Positions 7,210-15,945 of a stretch of DNA of 64,000 nucleotides are shown here, one piece after another (the stretch's first letter is position 1; each line of letters starts with the position of its first letter). The DNA is from Methylobacterium sp. E-065 (lineage in GTDB: Bacteria > Pseudomonadota > Alphaproteobacteria > Rhizobiales > Beijerinckiaceae). Position numbers and translations under genes: made by a program. The notes under the pieces were generated by a model. It was given only the letters and a program-made list of their open reading frames with translations. It searched no databases and was not told where the DNA came from. Location: contig NZ_JAKSYD010000026.1 of the NCBI RefSeq assembly GCF_022829605.1, forward strand, positions 1 to 64,000, given 5' to 3'.

Positions 7210-7712
7210 GGTGGGGCCCCCTCGCATGTTCCAATCGACTTCACCGCCGTGAAGGCCCACCGCTGAGCCGCGGAAGGCAGAGAGGGGAGCAGAGCCAAAC
7301 CATGGGTCGCTCGCGGGGCGGGCGCACGATCAGGATCCACGCCCTGACCGATCGCTTCTGCCGCCTGCTCGCCTTTCTGCTGACCGGCGGGCAGGCCGCC
7401 GATTGCACGGCCGGCGCGCTGCTGCTCGAACGCCTGCCCGCCTGCCGCATCGTGCTGGCGGACAAGGGCTACGACAGCGACACCATTCGGCGGCAGATCG
7501 AGGCGGCTGGGGCCGCGCCCAACATCACGCACGAGATCAACCGCCGCTGGAAACCCTGCTTCTCGCCCGTGCTCTATTGGGGGTGGAACGCCATCGAACG
7601 CATGTTCGGCCGACCCAAAGACTTCCGCCGCATCGCCACCCGCTACGACCGTTTGGCGATCAACTATCTCGCTGCCGTCTGCCTCGCTGCCAAGATCGGC
7701 TACTGGTTATGA
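7210..7712 (+). pseudogene. Decayed IS5-type transposase, 5' truncated
   Basis: From about 7228 the first frame reads IDFTAVKAHR, then an in-frame TGA, then AAEGREGSRAKPW. A different frame takes over at 7302 with GRSRGGRTIRIHALTDRF and runs to 7712 with DKGYDSDTIRRQI, NRRWKPCFSPVLYW, AIERMFGRPKDFRRIATRYD and AVCLAAKIGYWL. These are the conserved C-terminal blocks of IS1031/IS903-like transposases. The N-terminal third is absent, and a stop plus a frameshift break the rest, so it is inactive. It abuts the right end of the intact IS5 element. Confidence 0.8.
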
Positions 7713-8044
7713 GTCCGGACGGTAGGGGAGGGGGATCGGTGTGCTGTCCGCCTGTGTCTTCCAGGATCGCACCGCGGAGCTGCGCATCATGTCTGCCAAG
7801 CTGCGTGCAACGCGATCTGAGTTGCATGCATGAGGTCCGAGCAGCACAAGATCGGCCAGAACTTTGACATGGGCATGCGGATGGCCGATGACGCCGAACC
7901 CGGTGTCCGCTCGGGCCAACTCGTCAATCCTCCGTCGATCTGCCACTCGGTTGAGGGATCGAGGACTGCCCTCCCCCGAACAGCCGGGAATCGCGGTTTG
8001 GTTCCATAATGTTCATTATGCGAATGCACGACATACTGAGTAAA
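7713..8044. other. Stretch between two transposase remnants, no supported gene
   Basis: No intact coding sequence is recognised. Short frames on the minus strand have partly protein-like stretches (for example ADTGFGVIGHPHAHVKVLAD near 7860-7920), but they cannot be joined into a known family. The stretch is probably decayed mobile or host DNA. Confidence 0.35.
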
Positions 8045-8790
8045 GAAGTTTTTGCGAAGGCGTGGCGCCGCTAGGGCCAGCAGATTTTAGCATAGCGCGG
8101 TAGCGGTCAATGCATGCACGGCAGTACTCAACAACCCAGCGCTAGGCCCGCTTGTCGAGATCTGGCTTATTGGCGACTTCCACGCAGCGCCGCTGCAGGT
8201 GCGGTAGGAAACCGTACTGCGCTGCCGTCTCGCGCGAACTAACTGAGGCTTCATTTCTGTCGAGGCGCAGATACTGTGGCGCGAGGGAGTCCGGGAAGGT
8301 CGGGACACCGGGGCCGCTTCGATCATCTCATGCAGCAGGCGAGCGTTGACATCGATGCCGGCAATCGCCCGCCCGACAGGCACTTCGCGCCTTTCGACGA
8401 GCATCGAGCGCTAGCCGAGATCGCTCGGTCGAGCACAGTTTTCCCCACCCAGCGGCGCTTCGACCTGCGCTCCAAGGAGAGATAGACACGTCCAGTCGAT
8501 GCCGATCAACGCCTCGTCAGCCAGAAACCCCCAACGTCAGAACGCCGCGGAAACCCCTGCTTTCGTCCGCGCTTGGGACCGGCGCTGGGCCGGGGACGAG
8601 GTGCAGATCCCGGTCGCATTAAGCGCGTTCCACCGGCAGCCAGCGCACAGCGGGAAGACGATCGCGTCCCCCGCCATACACTCGGGTGCGCGCGGGTTGT
8701 GGCATCCAAGGGGATGCGGCGGCCGGGACGGTAGAGGCGGTTCCGTCCGCATCCTCACTTCGTCGGAAAGGCGCCAGCCGTCGTCCGCTA
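8045..8790 (-). pseudogene. Decayed IS5-family transposase
   Basis: Pieces of one transposase can be followed leftward through several frames: SDEVRMRTEPPLPSRPPHP and LGCHNPRAPE; then GCRWNALNATGICTSSPAQR; then ADEALIGIDWTCLSLLGAQV and EAPLGGENCARPSDLG; a stop; then VERREVPVGRAIAGIDVNAR and LLHEMIEAAPVSRP; then YGFLPHLQRRCVEV, a stop, and RWVVEYCRACIDRYRAM. Order and spacing match the common Methylobacterium IS5 transposases (NALNATGIC, IDW, KAPLGGE, RRWVVER). At least two stops and two frameshifts are visible, so it is a dead copy. Boundaries are approximate. Confidence 0.75.
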
Positions 8791-9041
8791 TCGCAGGACT
8801 CCGCCCTGCCCTGCCCTCGAGCGTCGGCATCCAACGCGGACGCAAACACCACGACCACCCGTCGACCGAGGCAGGCTCCCAGGTCTCGATCCGTAACCAC
8901 GATCTGCTCGATATGCCCTGTCGTGTTCAGGAGTCCGCCGTCAGATCCACGAGCAGCGGTGGCGTTCTGGCTCCAGAAGGCGCATAGCCCTAAGATCCCT
9001 CCGCGCAATCCCGTGCCCTGGGCGACGAAGCGGAGACCAGC

Positions 9042-9197
9042 ATGGCACGCGAATTCACGACCGGCAAAGCGCAGGCCGTTACGCCCGAGGACTTCAACGA
9101 GCGGGTGAAGCAACTTCTGGCCAACAAGCCCGAGGTTCTCAAGCCTGAGCCGAAGACCAGAAATTTCAAGACGAACAGGCCGCCGCAGAAAGCTTGA
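9042..9197 (+). CDS. Small basic hypothetical protein, 51 aa
   Basis: The product begins MAREFTTGKAQAVTPEDFNE and continues RVKQLLANKPEVLKPEPK, ending in a basic, proline-containing tail. A purine-rich GGAGA lies about seven bases before the ATG. The charged, lysine-rich composition differs from the arginine/proline noise of false frames nearby. No family is recognised; it could be nucleic-acid binding. Confidence 0.5.
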   Translation: MAREFTTGKAQAVTPEDFNERVKQLLANKPEVLKPEPKTRNFKTNRPPQKA

Positions 9198-9417
9198 GGT
9201 CCCGTCTCTGGCGGCGTCCGCCCGAGTGCGGGCGCCGATCAGGTCCGCTGCATCGTAGGGCGCCGGTCACACGATGCTTCTCAGCGGGCGCGCTGGGCAT
9301 CACCGCGAGATGGACTCTGTTCACCGCGGAGTACGACAACGAGACAGTGAGAGCACGCCGATCACGCGCGAATCACGAGTCCGCCCTGGCAGACGCACCG
9401 CGCCACCGAGGTCGGCC

Positions 9418-9846
9418 ATGCCTCCGGATCGGTCATGTGGCTCCTGCACGCAGTGTTGTCAGGCTTTGGAGATTCAGATTCTCGACAAGCCCGCGGGAAT
9501 CCTGTGCCACCACAACACCGGAACGGGCTGCGGGATTTACCCTGAGCGCCCGGAGGTCTGCGCCCGGTGGTATTGCCTCTGGCGCCGGATTGAAGCGCTG
9601 CCAGCTGCGCTGAGGCCAGATCGATCGGGCGTGATCTTCTCGTTGGAAAGCCGTCCCCCCGTCGCCGATTCTCCCGACGCAGCCTGCATCGTGGGCCGCG
9701 CCGTGGACGGAATCCAAGCCTTCGACCGCTGGGAGGCGGTCGAAGCATTCGCCATGTTCGTTCGCGAGGGATCGTTGCCGGTCTGGAAGGTTTCGGACGG
9801 CGATGCCACCCTGGTGAACCCTGGCCTCGATACCGCTCGCCAGTGA
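9418..9846 (+). CDS. YkgJ-family cysteine cluster protein
   Basis: Starting at the ATG at 9418 the product has 142 residues and begins MPPDRSCGSCTQCCQALEIQ. The cluster C-x-x-C-x-x-CC, followed by LCHHNTGTGC, YPERPEVCARWYC and a W-R-R-I-E-ALP segment, is diagnostic of the YkgJ/UPF0153 family, proposed to bind zinc or an iron-sulfur cluster. The open frame extends upstream to 9274, but that part is low-complexity basic sequence. Target and physiological role are unknown. Confidence 0.8.
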   Translation: MPPDRSCGSCTQCCQALEIQILDKPAGILCHHNTGTGCGIYPERPEVCARWYCLWRRIEALPAALRPDRSGVIFSLESRPPVADSPDAACIVGRAVDGIQAFDRWEAVEAFAMFVREGSLPVWKVSDGDATLVNPGLDTARQ

Positions 9847-9936
9847 CGTCAATGACGAGGCGATTTCATCATCTCCGGCGCGAGCCGATACGCAACACGG
9901 CTCGCAACCCGGATGGGAGATCCGATCGGACCAAGC

Positions 9937-9960
9937 GGGATGAGGCGCACGCCTCATCCC
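9937..9960 (-). terminator. Strong hairpin downstream of the cold-shock gene
   Basis: GGGATGAGGC and GCCTCATCCC form a perfect 10-bp stem with a 4-base loop (GCAC). It lies 13 bases after the stop of the leftward cold-shock gene. There is no clear U tract after it, so it may work as an attenuator, an RNA-stability element or a non-canonical terminator. Confidence 0.6.
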
Positions 9961-9973
9961 GTCAGTCGAAGGC

Positions 9974-10183
9974 TCAGGCGCTCTTCAGGTTGGCGGCGCT
10001 CTCCTTGCCGCTACGCCGGTCAGCCTCGACGTCGTAGTCGATCTTCTGACCCTCGATCAGATTGCGCATCCCGGCGCGTTCCACAGCGGAGATATGGACG
10101 AACACGTCCTTGCCCCCGTCATCGGGCTGGATGAAGCCGTAGCCCTTGGTCTCGTTGAACCACTTAACAGTACCGGTAGCCAT
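9974..10183 (-). CDS. cspA: Cold-shock protein (CspA family)
   Basis: A 69-residue protein starting MATGTVKWFNETKGYGFIQP, with RNP1 (KGYGFIQP) and RNP2 (DVFVHISAVE), then a C-terminal IDYDVEADRRSGKESAANL. This is the complete single cold-shock domain that binds single-stranded RNA or DNA. The ATG at 10183 is the standard start of the family; upstream in-frame codons are not conserved. A long leader probably lies upstream, as is usual for csp genes, and a strong hairpin follows the stop. Confidence 0.93.
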   Translation of the reverse strand: MATGTVKWFNETKGYGFIQPDDGGKDVFVHISAVERAGMRNLIEGQKIDYDVEADRRSGKESAANLKSA

Positions 10184-10459
10184 AGCGGTAACCCTAGTCG
10201 CCAGCACGCCAACGCGGCGTGCCGTTACGTTCGAACCACCTAGGCCGGTCGACCGTTCCATGCAATGCTCAGATCGGTTCACCCAGAGCCGATGACCGCA
10301 AGCGCATTGACAGCGTTGCCGACGTTCGTCCCAGTTGCCGCATCGTCTCAGCTATCTTTGCGGCGCGCCTAGGCGCAGAATGTCGACGTTGCGGATCTCG
10401 TGCCTCGATCTCGAGCCGCTTCGGACTCGTGGTCTCGACGGCAGCGAACGGGCACCCGA
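10184..10459. other. Divergent upstream region of csp and the 92-aa gene
   Basis: No gene is supported. This is where the csp promoter and a possible regulatory 5' leader should lie. I see no clear fold without computation. Confidence 0.35.
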
Positions 10460-10738
10460 ATGGCAGATGTCGTGAGCTTTCCAGCCGGTCGCCGTTCGTC
10501 CTGCGCGCTCACACCTTACCGGGCCTACCGGTTCGCCCCGGATGGCAGCGTCAGCGCGACCATACCGATCGAGGCCGCCACCGACGCGGAAGCCGTGGAA
10601 TGCGCCTTTCATCTGAGCGACGGAGACCGCGTCGAACTTTGGTCCCGTGCACGCTTCGTCGCCCACGTGGGACCGCACGACGGCCTGATTGCGGCCTCGA
10701 TCGCATTGGTCGAAGAGGATCCGACGCCCGATCCGTGA
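10460..10738 (+). CDS. Hypothetical protein, 92 aa
   Basis: Begins MADVVSFPAGRRSS and includes YRAYRFAPDGSVSATIPIEA, TDAEAVECAFHLSDGDRVEL and WSRARFVAHVG. The alternating strands with a central DAEA helix and the LSDG-(D/H)-x-VELW-x-RxR(F/Y) motif are typical of a family of short Methylobacterium proteins of unknown role. The upstream extension of the open frame to 10400 is basic noise. The start MADVVSF echoes the opening MGDVLTF of the broken gene at 3178. Confidence 0.6.
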   Translation: MADVVSFPAGRRSSCALTPYRAYRFAPDGSVSATIPIEAATDAEAVECAFHLSDGDRVELWSRARFVAHVGPHDGLIAASIALVEEDPTPDP

Positions 10739-10911
10739 ACGCGGCCTTCCGCCGACGCGGTTGATCGGTCCATGAGATCGCGTCGCCTGATACGTATCGT
10801 GACAGACGGTCCGCTTCCTGCTCGCCCCTAACGCGAGACGTGCGCCCGTGGTGGCCGAACCGGGAAACTCCGTATGCGTCGATCCCCGCACACGGACGAG
10901 GCGCTCGCCGT

Positions 10912-11060
10912 CCCGTTGGACGCGGCGGCAGCGCGGTAGGCCTGGGCAAGCATCGCAAGAGCGGCGGGGCGGTGCCAGCCGACATCGGAATGAGCCGCGT
11001 ACCGGTCAGGCCCAACCTCGCCCTTGGCCTGGTCGACAATGTTGTCGATAATCGAGCGCT
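10912..11060 (-). pseudogene. IS701-like transposase C-terminal relic
   Basis: A short stretch reads RSIIDNIVDQAKGEVGPDRY, then AHSDVGWHRPAALAMLAQAY. This corresponds to the C-terminal block of IS701-type transposases (EECFQ-x-AKGEVGLD-x-Y followed by GWYRHITLAMLAHA). The catalytic glutamate position and flanks are lost and the surrounding frame is unrelated, so only about 50 codons of the gene survive. Confidence 0.5.
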
Positions 11061-11549
11061 GAGCGGCAATGCGCATCGGACGCGCGCACCCGCGCTCGTC
11101 ACCGTCAACCCGGACCACCGCCGCCACGACAACGCAAAAACCCGGCTGTCGTATCGGCCCGCCCGGGACGAGGGACCGGCACCGCATCCTGCAGCGGTAT
11201 CGCCGAACACGCGCCGTCAGCCGTCAAGCTCAGACAGGAAGGCGCTTGTCCCGCCCCGTAGCGGACGAGCACGGCACCTCAATAGGTCGTGAGGCTCCAG
11301 CCCGCCAAGGCCGCTGACCGGAGGTGGCGGCGCGGATGGCACGCTTCTTGTGAGTATCTCACCAGCGCAGCGTCGCTCCTGGGCGGCGAATAAAGGTTGG
11401 CGTGCCGTCGAGACCGCGAGGTGCCGGGTGATCCGGATCGCATCGACCGCCCTCACCTCTTTCCGAGCCTAGCATCTCCGCGCGCACGGCCGAGCGCCGG
11501 CACGCACCGCCTGAAAGCCCCCGACATCCGCCTCCTGAGGAGAGCCGAT
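11061..11549. other. Region upstream of the first ABC/amidohydrolase operon
   Basis: No coding sequence is supported. The last 200 bases should carry the operon promoter. I looked for the conserved core of guanidine and purine riboswitches here and did not recognise one. Confidence 0.35.
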
Positions 11550-12614
11550 ATGTGCGACCGTCACGGCGAGTACCGCGTTCCCCATCTTGCGTTCGATCTC
11601 TCGCGGTTCAAGCCCAGCCGCAGACGCTTCCTCGGCGGCACCGCCGCCGCCCTCACGGTCGCGGTGGGGCCCGGCATGACCGGCCGGGCGGCGGCCGCCA
11701 CCGGCATCCGGGCGACCCACGGGACTGGCTTCTGCAACCTGAACTTCTTCTTGGCCGAGGCGATGCAACTCGCCAAGGATGACGGGCTGACCATCGACTT
11801 CGTCAACACCCCGACCTTCTCCGATCAGGTCACCTTCCTCGGCATGGGTCAGGTCGATGCCGGCGTGATGCCCTATACGAGCTTCATGGCGCTCTACGAC
11901 GCCGGCGCCCCGGTGAAGATCGTGGCGGGCGGCGGCATCGAGGGCTGCGTGCTCGTGGCCCAGCCGGGCCTCGACAGCCCCGAGAAGCTCAAGGGCAAGA
12001 CGCTCGGCACCTTCCAGCTCGATACGCTGGAGGTGCTGCCCTACGACTGGCTGAAGAAGAACGGCGTCGCCTTCAAGGACATCACGGTCCGCTACATGGG
12101 CTCGACCCCGGAGGCCGTGGAAGCGTTCCGCGCCGGCGCCCTCGACATCATCTCGACGATCGAGCCCTACGGCACGGCCCTGCTCACCGACGTGAAGGGT
12201 GCGGTCAAACTCTCCGACGGCACCGACATCTACGGCAAGGGCTACACCGACTGCGTTCTGGCGGTCCGGAACGAATTGATCGCCAAGAACCCGGCCGCGG
12301 TCAAAGCCATGATCAAAGGCATGATGAAGGCCCAAGCCCTGGCCGAGAGCGACCCGCAGACCGCCCTGAACACGCTGGTCGGCTCCTATTACAAGACCTC
12401 GATGAGCAACGCCCAGCTCGCCATGGGCCGGCAGCCCTCGGTGGTGGACGCCCGCAATCAGACGCAGTTCATCCTCGACCGGACCGATTCCGTCGCCGAG
12501 ATGGGCTACATCAAGAAGAAGCCCGGCCGCGACGCGATCGACTGGACCCTGCTGGAGCAGGTCATCGCCGAGAACCCGGATCTCTACGGCAAGCTCAAGC
12601 TGAAGTCGGCCTGA
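11550..12614 (+). CDS. NitT/TauT-type ABC transporter, substrate-binding protein
   Basis: 354 residues from the ATG at 11550, which follows a good GGAGAG ribosome-binding site. A twin-arginine-like leader (SRRRFLGGTAAALTV, about residues 24-38) directs export. The mature protein has the NMT1/THI5-like two-lobe fold: GFCNLNFFLAEAMQLAKDDG near the start, a VDAGVMPYTSFMALYDAG ligand-site segment, and GSTPEAVEAFRAGALDIIST. It binds the ligand in the periplasm for the permease and ATPase encoded next. The downstream amidohydrolase suggests an amide- or ring-nitrogen compound, but specificity cannot be read. Confidence 0.88.
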   Translation: MCDRHGEYRVPHLAFDLSRFKPSRRRFLGGTAAALTVAVGPGMTGRAAAATGIRATHGTGFCNLNFFLAEAMQLAKDDGLTIDFVNTPTFSDQVTFLGMGQVDAGVMPYTSFMALYDAGAPVKIVAGGGIEGCVLVAQPGLDSPEKLKGKTLGTFQLDTLEVLPYDWLKKNGVAFKDITVRYMGSTPEAVEAFRAGALDIISTIEPYGTALLTDVKGAVKLSDGTDIYGKGYTDCVLAVRNELIAKNPAAVKAMIKGMMKAQALAESDPQTALNTLVGSYYKTSMSNAQLAMGRQPSVVDARNQTQFILDRTDSVAEMGYIKKKPGRDAIDWTLLEQVIAENPDLYGKLKLKSA

Positions 12615-12618
12615 GCGA

Positions 12619-13548
12619 ATGGCTGTGGATCTCGCCCGCGCCGCCGCCGTCCCGCACGTCCGGCCGCGCCTCCCGTTCGGTCAGCGCCTCGCGCTGCCCG
12701 ACGGCTTCGTCCCGCTCCTGCAACGGACCGGCTGGATGCTGGTTTCGGTCGGCTGCTTCGCCGGCCTCTGGGAGCTGCTCTGGGCCTTCGGCATCGCGGA
12801 CGCCAAGCTGCTGCCGCCGCCGCACATCTTCCTCGGCAACCTCGCCGAGCAGGCGCGCTTCTTCAACACCGCCCAGCGCTGGCAGATCGGCACCGGCATG
12901 AATGCCGGCCCGAGCCCGGCCATGGCGGTGCTGATCACCGTGCTCGCCTCAACCGGCCGGGTTCTGGCGGGCCTCGCCCTGGCCGCGACCCTGTCGATCC
13001 TGGTCGGCGTTGCGATCCGCTACGTCGTGCTGTTCGAGCGGCTGACGTTGCCGACCATCACACTCTTGGCGCCGGTCTCGCCGATCGCGTGGCTGCCGGT
13101 GGCGATCTTCATGTTCGGGATCGGCAACGCGCCCGCCATCTTCATGGTGTTCATCGCCCTGTTCTTCACGATGGTCCTCTCGACCATCCACCAGATCGAC
13201 GGGGTCAATCGGAACTATATCAACGTCGCCCGCACCATGGGGGCGTCGAAGCGCCAGATCTACGCGCGGGTGATCGTGCCGGCGATCCTCCCGGGGCTGC
13301 TCGCCGTGCTGCGCCTCAACCTGTTCGGCGCCTGGATGGTGGTGCTCGTCGCCGAGGCGACCGGCGTCGGCTACGGGCTCGGCCAGGTGATCATGCTGGC
13401 GCGCAACACCTTCAACCCGTCGCTCGTCTTCTTCACCATCACGCTGATCGGCCTGCTCGGCTTCGCCTTCGACCTGCTGTTCCGGCTGGTCCAGCGGCGG
13501 ATGCTGTACTGGCTGCCGCGCGACGCGGGGTCCTCCCTTGGTCTTTGA
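12619..13548 (+). CDS. NitT/TauT-type ABC transporter, permease
   Basis: A 309-residue inner-membrane protein with about six hydrophobic helices (for example 38-57, 100-120, 130-150, 170-200) and the EAA coupling loop INVARTMGASKRQIYARVIV, characteristic of the SsuC/TauC permeases. It starts four bases after the stop of the binding-protein gene, so the two are translationally linked. An insert around residues 88-96 (RWQIGTGMNAG) precedes the transmembrane core. It forms the channel used with the ATPase encoded next. Confidence 0.9.
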   Translation: MAVDLARAAAVPHVRPRLPFGQRLALPDGFVPLLQRTGWMLVSVGCFAGLWELLWAFGIADAKLLPPPHIFLGNLAEQARFFNTAQRWQIGTGMNAGPSPAMAVLITVLASTGRVLAGLALAATLSILVGVAIRYVVLFERLTLPTITLLAPVSPIAWLPVAIFMFGIGNAPAIFMVFIALFFTMVLSTIHQIDGVNRNYINVARTMGASKRQIYARVIVPAILPGLLAVLRLNLFGAWMVVLVAEATGVGYGLGQVIMLARNTFNPSLVFFTITLIGLLGFAFDLLFRLVQRRMLYWLPRDAGSSLGL

Positions 13549-13567
13549 TTCCTTGGCCTCCGATGTC

Positions 13568-14374
13568 ATGGCCTCTGATCCCGCCTCCGACGACGCCGTC
13601 TCCTGCCGGGGCGTCGCCAAGGTCTGGGCGGCCGGCACCACCCGCGCGCACGAGGCGCTGCGCGACATCGACCTCACCGTGAAGCCCGGCGAGTTCGTGG
13701 TGTTCCTCGGCCCCTCGGGCTGCGGGAAGAGCACGCTGCTCTACCTGATCGCCGGGCTCGAAGCCGCCTCCGGGGGTGAGCTCCTGGCGTTCGGCGCCCC
13801 AGTCACCGGCCCCTCGCCCGAGCGCAGCCTGATCTTCCAGGAGACTTCGCTGCTCCCTTGGCTCAGCGTCTGGCAGAACGTTAGCTTCGGCCTGTCGCTG
13901 AAGGGCGTGCCGGAGGCCGAGCGGCGGAGCATCGCCCGGGCCGCGCTCCAGCGCGTCGGCCTCGTCGAAGCTTTCGACAAGCGGCCGGACGAATTGTCCG
14001 GCGGCATGCGCCAGCGGGTGGCGGTGGCGCGCGCCCTCGCCATGCGCCCGAAGGTTCTGCTGATGGACGAGCCGTTCGCGGCGCTCGACGTCCAGACCCG
14101 CCAGAAGATGCAGGACTTCCTGCTCGACGTCTGGCGCGACAGCGCCGCCTCGGTGCTGTTCGTGACCCACCACATCGACGAGGCGGTGGCGCTTGCCGAC
14201 CGGGTGGTGGTGTTCACCGCCCGCCCCGGGCGGATCAAGACCATCGTCCGCAACGACCTCGCCCGCCCGCGCGACCCGTTCTCCCCCGAGGCCGAGGCGA
14301 TGCGGCGGCATCTGACGGAACTCCTGCGCGACGAGGTCGACCGGGCCTTCGCCGAGCAGGAAGCGCTCGTCTGA
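13568..14374 (+). CDS. NitT/TauT-type ABC transporter, ATP-binding protein
   Basis: 268 residues from the ATG at 13568; an in-frame TTG at 13538 would overlap the permease gene and is less likely. Walker A is GPSGCGKST, the Q loop is FQETSLLPWLSV, the signature is LSGGMRQRVAVARALAM, Walker B is VLLMDEPFAALD and the H loop is FVTHHIDEA. These are the motifs of SsuB/TauB ATPases. It powers the importer made with the two preceding genes. Confidence 0.92.
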   Translation: MASDPASDDAVSCRGVAKVWAAGTTRAHEALRDIDLTVKPGEFVVFLGPSGCGKSTLLYLIAGLEAASGGELLAFGAPVTGPSPERSLIFQETSLLPWLSVWQNVSFGLSLKGVPEAERRSIARAALQRVGLVEAFDKRPDELSGGMRQRVAVARALAMRPKVLLMDEPFAALDVQTRQKMQDFLLDVWRDSAASVLFVTHHIDEAVALADRVVVFTARPGRIKTIVRNDLARPRDPFSPEAEAMRRHLTELLRDEVDRAFAEQEALV

Positions 14375-14399
14375 TCCCTCCCCCAACACGGACACGACC

Positions 14400-15941
14400 A
14401 TGACCACATCGCTGATCCGCAGCCGGCGGATGATCACCCGTACCCTCGACCACGATCGCTGGGAGGAGATGGCCGATGGCGCGGTGCTGCAGAAGGATGG
14501 GATCATCGAGGCCCTCGGCACCTACGCGGACCTGCACGCCCGCTACCCCGACGCCCCCGTGATCGGCTCCGGCCGCGAGATCCTGCTGCCGGGCTTCGTC
14601 AACGGCCACCACCATGTCGGCCTGACGCCGGTGCAGCTCGGCTCGCCCGACATGCCGCTGGAGCTGTGGTTCGTCACCCGCATGGTGGCGCGCAACCTGA
14701 ACCTCTATCTCGACACCCTGTACTCGGCCTTCGAGATGGTCGGCTCCGGCATCACCACGGTCCAGCACATCCACGGCTGGATGCCCGGCAGCCTGGAGGA
14801 GGTCGAGGCGCGCTCCAACGAGGTGCTGCGCGCCTATCGCGACATCGGTATGCGGGTCTCGTACTGCTTTGCGGTCCGCGACCAGAATCGCCTCGTCTAC
14901 CAGGCCGACATGGACTTCGTGTCGAGCCTCCCGGCGTCGCTGCAGGACCCGATGAAGCGCTGGTTCGAGCGCTTCCAGATGTCTCTGGAGGACAACTTTT
15001 CGCTGTTTCGCAGCCTGCATTCCGGCCAGGCCGGGGCGTCGCGGGCCAAGATCCAGCTCGCGCCGGCCAACCTGCACTGGTGCTCCGACGCGGCCCTCGA
15101 AGGGCTCGCCGGTCTGTCCGAATCCTACGACGTGCCGATGCACATGCACCTCGTCGAGACCGCCTACCAGAAGGCCTACGCGGAGAAGCGCGGCGGCGGC
15201 ACCGCGGTCGAGTACCTCGACCGGTTCGGCATGCTGGGCCCCCGCCTCACGCTCGGCCACGGCGTCTGGCTGAACGAATCCGACATCGACCGGGTGGCGG
15301 CGACCGGCACCTGCATCTGTCACAACTGCTCGTCAAACTTCCGGCTGCGCTCCGGCGTGGCGGCGCTCAACCAATTCGAGGCGAAGGGGATCAACACGGC
15401 GATCGGTCTCGACGAGGCCGGCATCAATGACGACCGCGACATGCTCCAGGAGATGCGCCTCGTGCTGCGCGCCCACCGGGTGCCCGGCATGGAGGAGGGC
15501 GACGTGCCGAGCATGGCCCAGGTGCTGCGCATGGCCACCGTCGGCGGCGCCCGCACCACCCCGTACGGCGACAGCCTGGGCACCATCGAGGTCGGCAAGG
15601 GCGCCGACCTCGTCCTGATCGACTGGGACCAGATCGCCTATCCGTATCTCGACCCGGAGACGCCGCTGCTCGACGCGGTGATCCAGCGGGCCAAGACCGG
15701 GGGCGTCACCACGGTGCTGTGCGAGGGCGAGGTCCTGTACGCCGACGGCCGCTTCACCCGGGTCGACAAGGACGCCGCCCTCAAGGCGCTGCATGACGAC
15801 CTGTCGCGGGCGCTGTCGGACGACGAGGTCGAGCGGCGCCAGCTCTCCAAGGCTTTGCTGCCGCACGCGAAACGCTTCTATGCCGACTACATCGACCCGT
15901 CGCGGCACGAACCGTTCTACCGGCCGAGCTCGCGCGTCTGA
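14400..15941 (+). CDS. Amidohydrolase of the cytosine/8-oxoguanine deaminase type
   Basis: A 513-residue TIM-barrel metal hydrolase. PGFVNGHHHVG at about 64-74 supplies the first two metal histidines, MHMHLVET the third, and LTLGHGVWL the fourth. CHNCSSNFRLRSGVA and GLDEAGINDDRDML (metal aspartate) match the ATZ/TRZ branch that includes 8-oxoguanine deaminase and chlorotriazine hydrolases. It should deaminate or hydrolyse a ring amine or amide in the cytoplasm. It is longer than the usual 450 residues because of a C-terminal extension (from about 465). It follows the importer by 25 bases and is probably co-transcribed. Confidence 0.88.
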   Translation: MTTSLIRSRRMITRTLDHDRWEEMADGAVLQKDGIIEALGTYADLHARYPDAPVIGSGREILLPGFVNGHHHVGLTPVQLGSPDMPLELWFVTRMVARNLNLYLDTLYSAFEMVGSGITTVQHIHGWMPGSLEEVEARSNEVLRAYRDIGMRVSYCFAVRDQNRLVYQADMDFVSSLPASLQDPMKRWFERFQMSLEDNFSLFRSLHSGQAGASRAKIQLAPANLHWCSDAALEGLAGLSESYDVPMHMHLVETAYQKAYAEKRGGGTAVEYLDRFGMLGPRLTLGHGVWLNESDIDRVAATGTCICHNCSSNFRLRSGVAALNQFEAKGINTAIGLDEAGINDDRDMLQEMRLVLRAHRVPGMEEGDVPSMAQVLRMATVGGARTTPYGDSLGTIEVGKGADLVLIDWDQIAYPYLDPETPLLDAVIQRAKTGGVTTVLCEGEVLYADGRFTRVDKDAALKALHDDLSRALSDDEVERRQLSKALLPHAKRFYADYIDPSRHEPFYRPSSRV

Positions 15942-15945
15942 CGGC

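Noticed and set aside
8499..8987. A 162-codon plus-strand frame
   Set aside because: The opposite strand carries recognisable IS5 transposase blocks over the same bases, which explains the apparent openness.
11337..11549. Search for a guanidine-I or purine riboswitch upstream of the first nitrogen-compound operon
   Set aside because: None of the conserved core segments were recognised. A covariance-model search would be needed to exclude one formally.
11469..12335. A 288-codon minus-strand frame over the first binding-protein gene
   Set aside because: The plus-strand reading is a full binding protein with export signal and conserved motifs; the reverse reading has no known motif.
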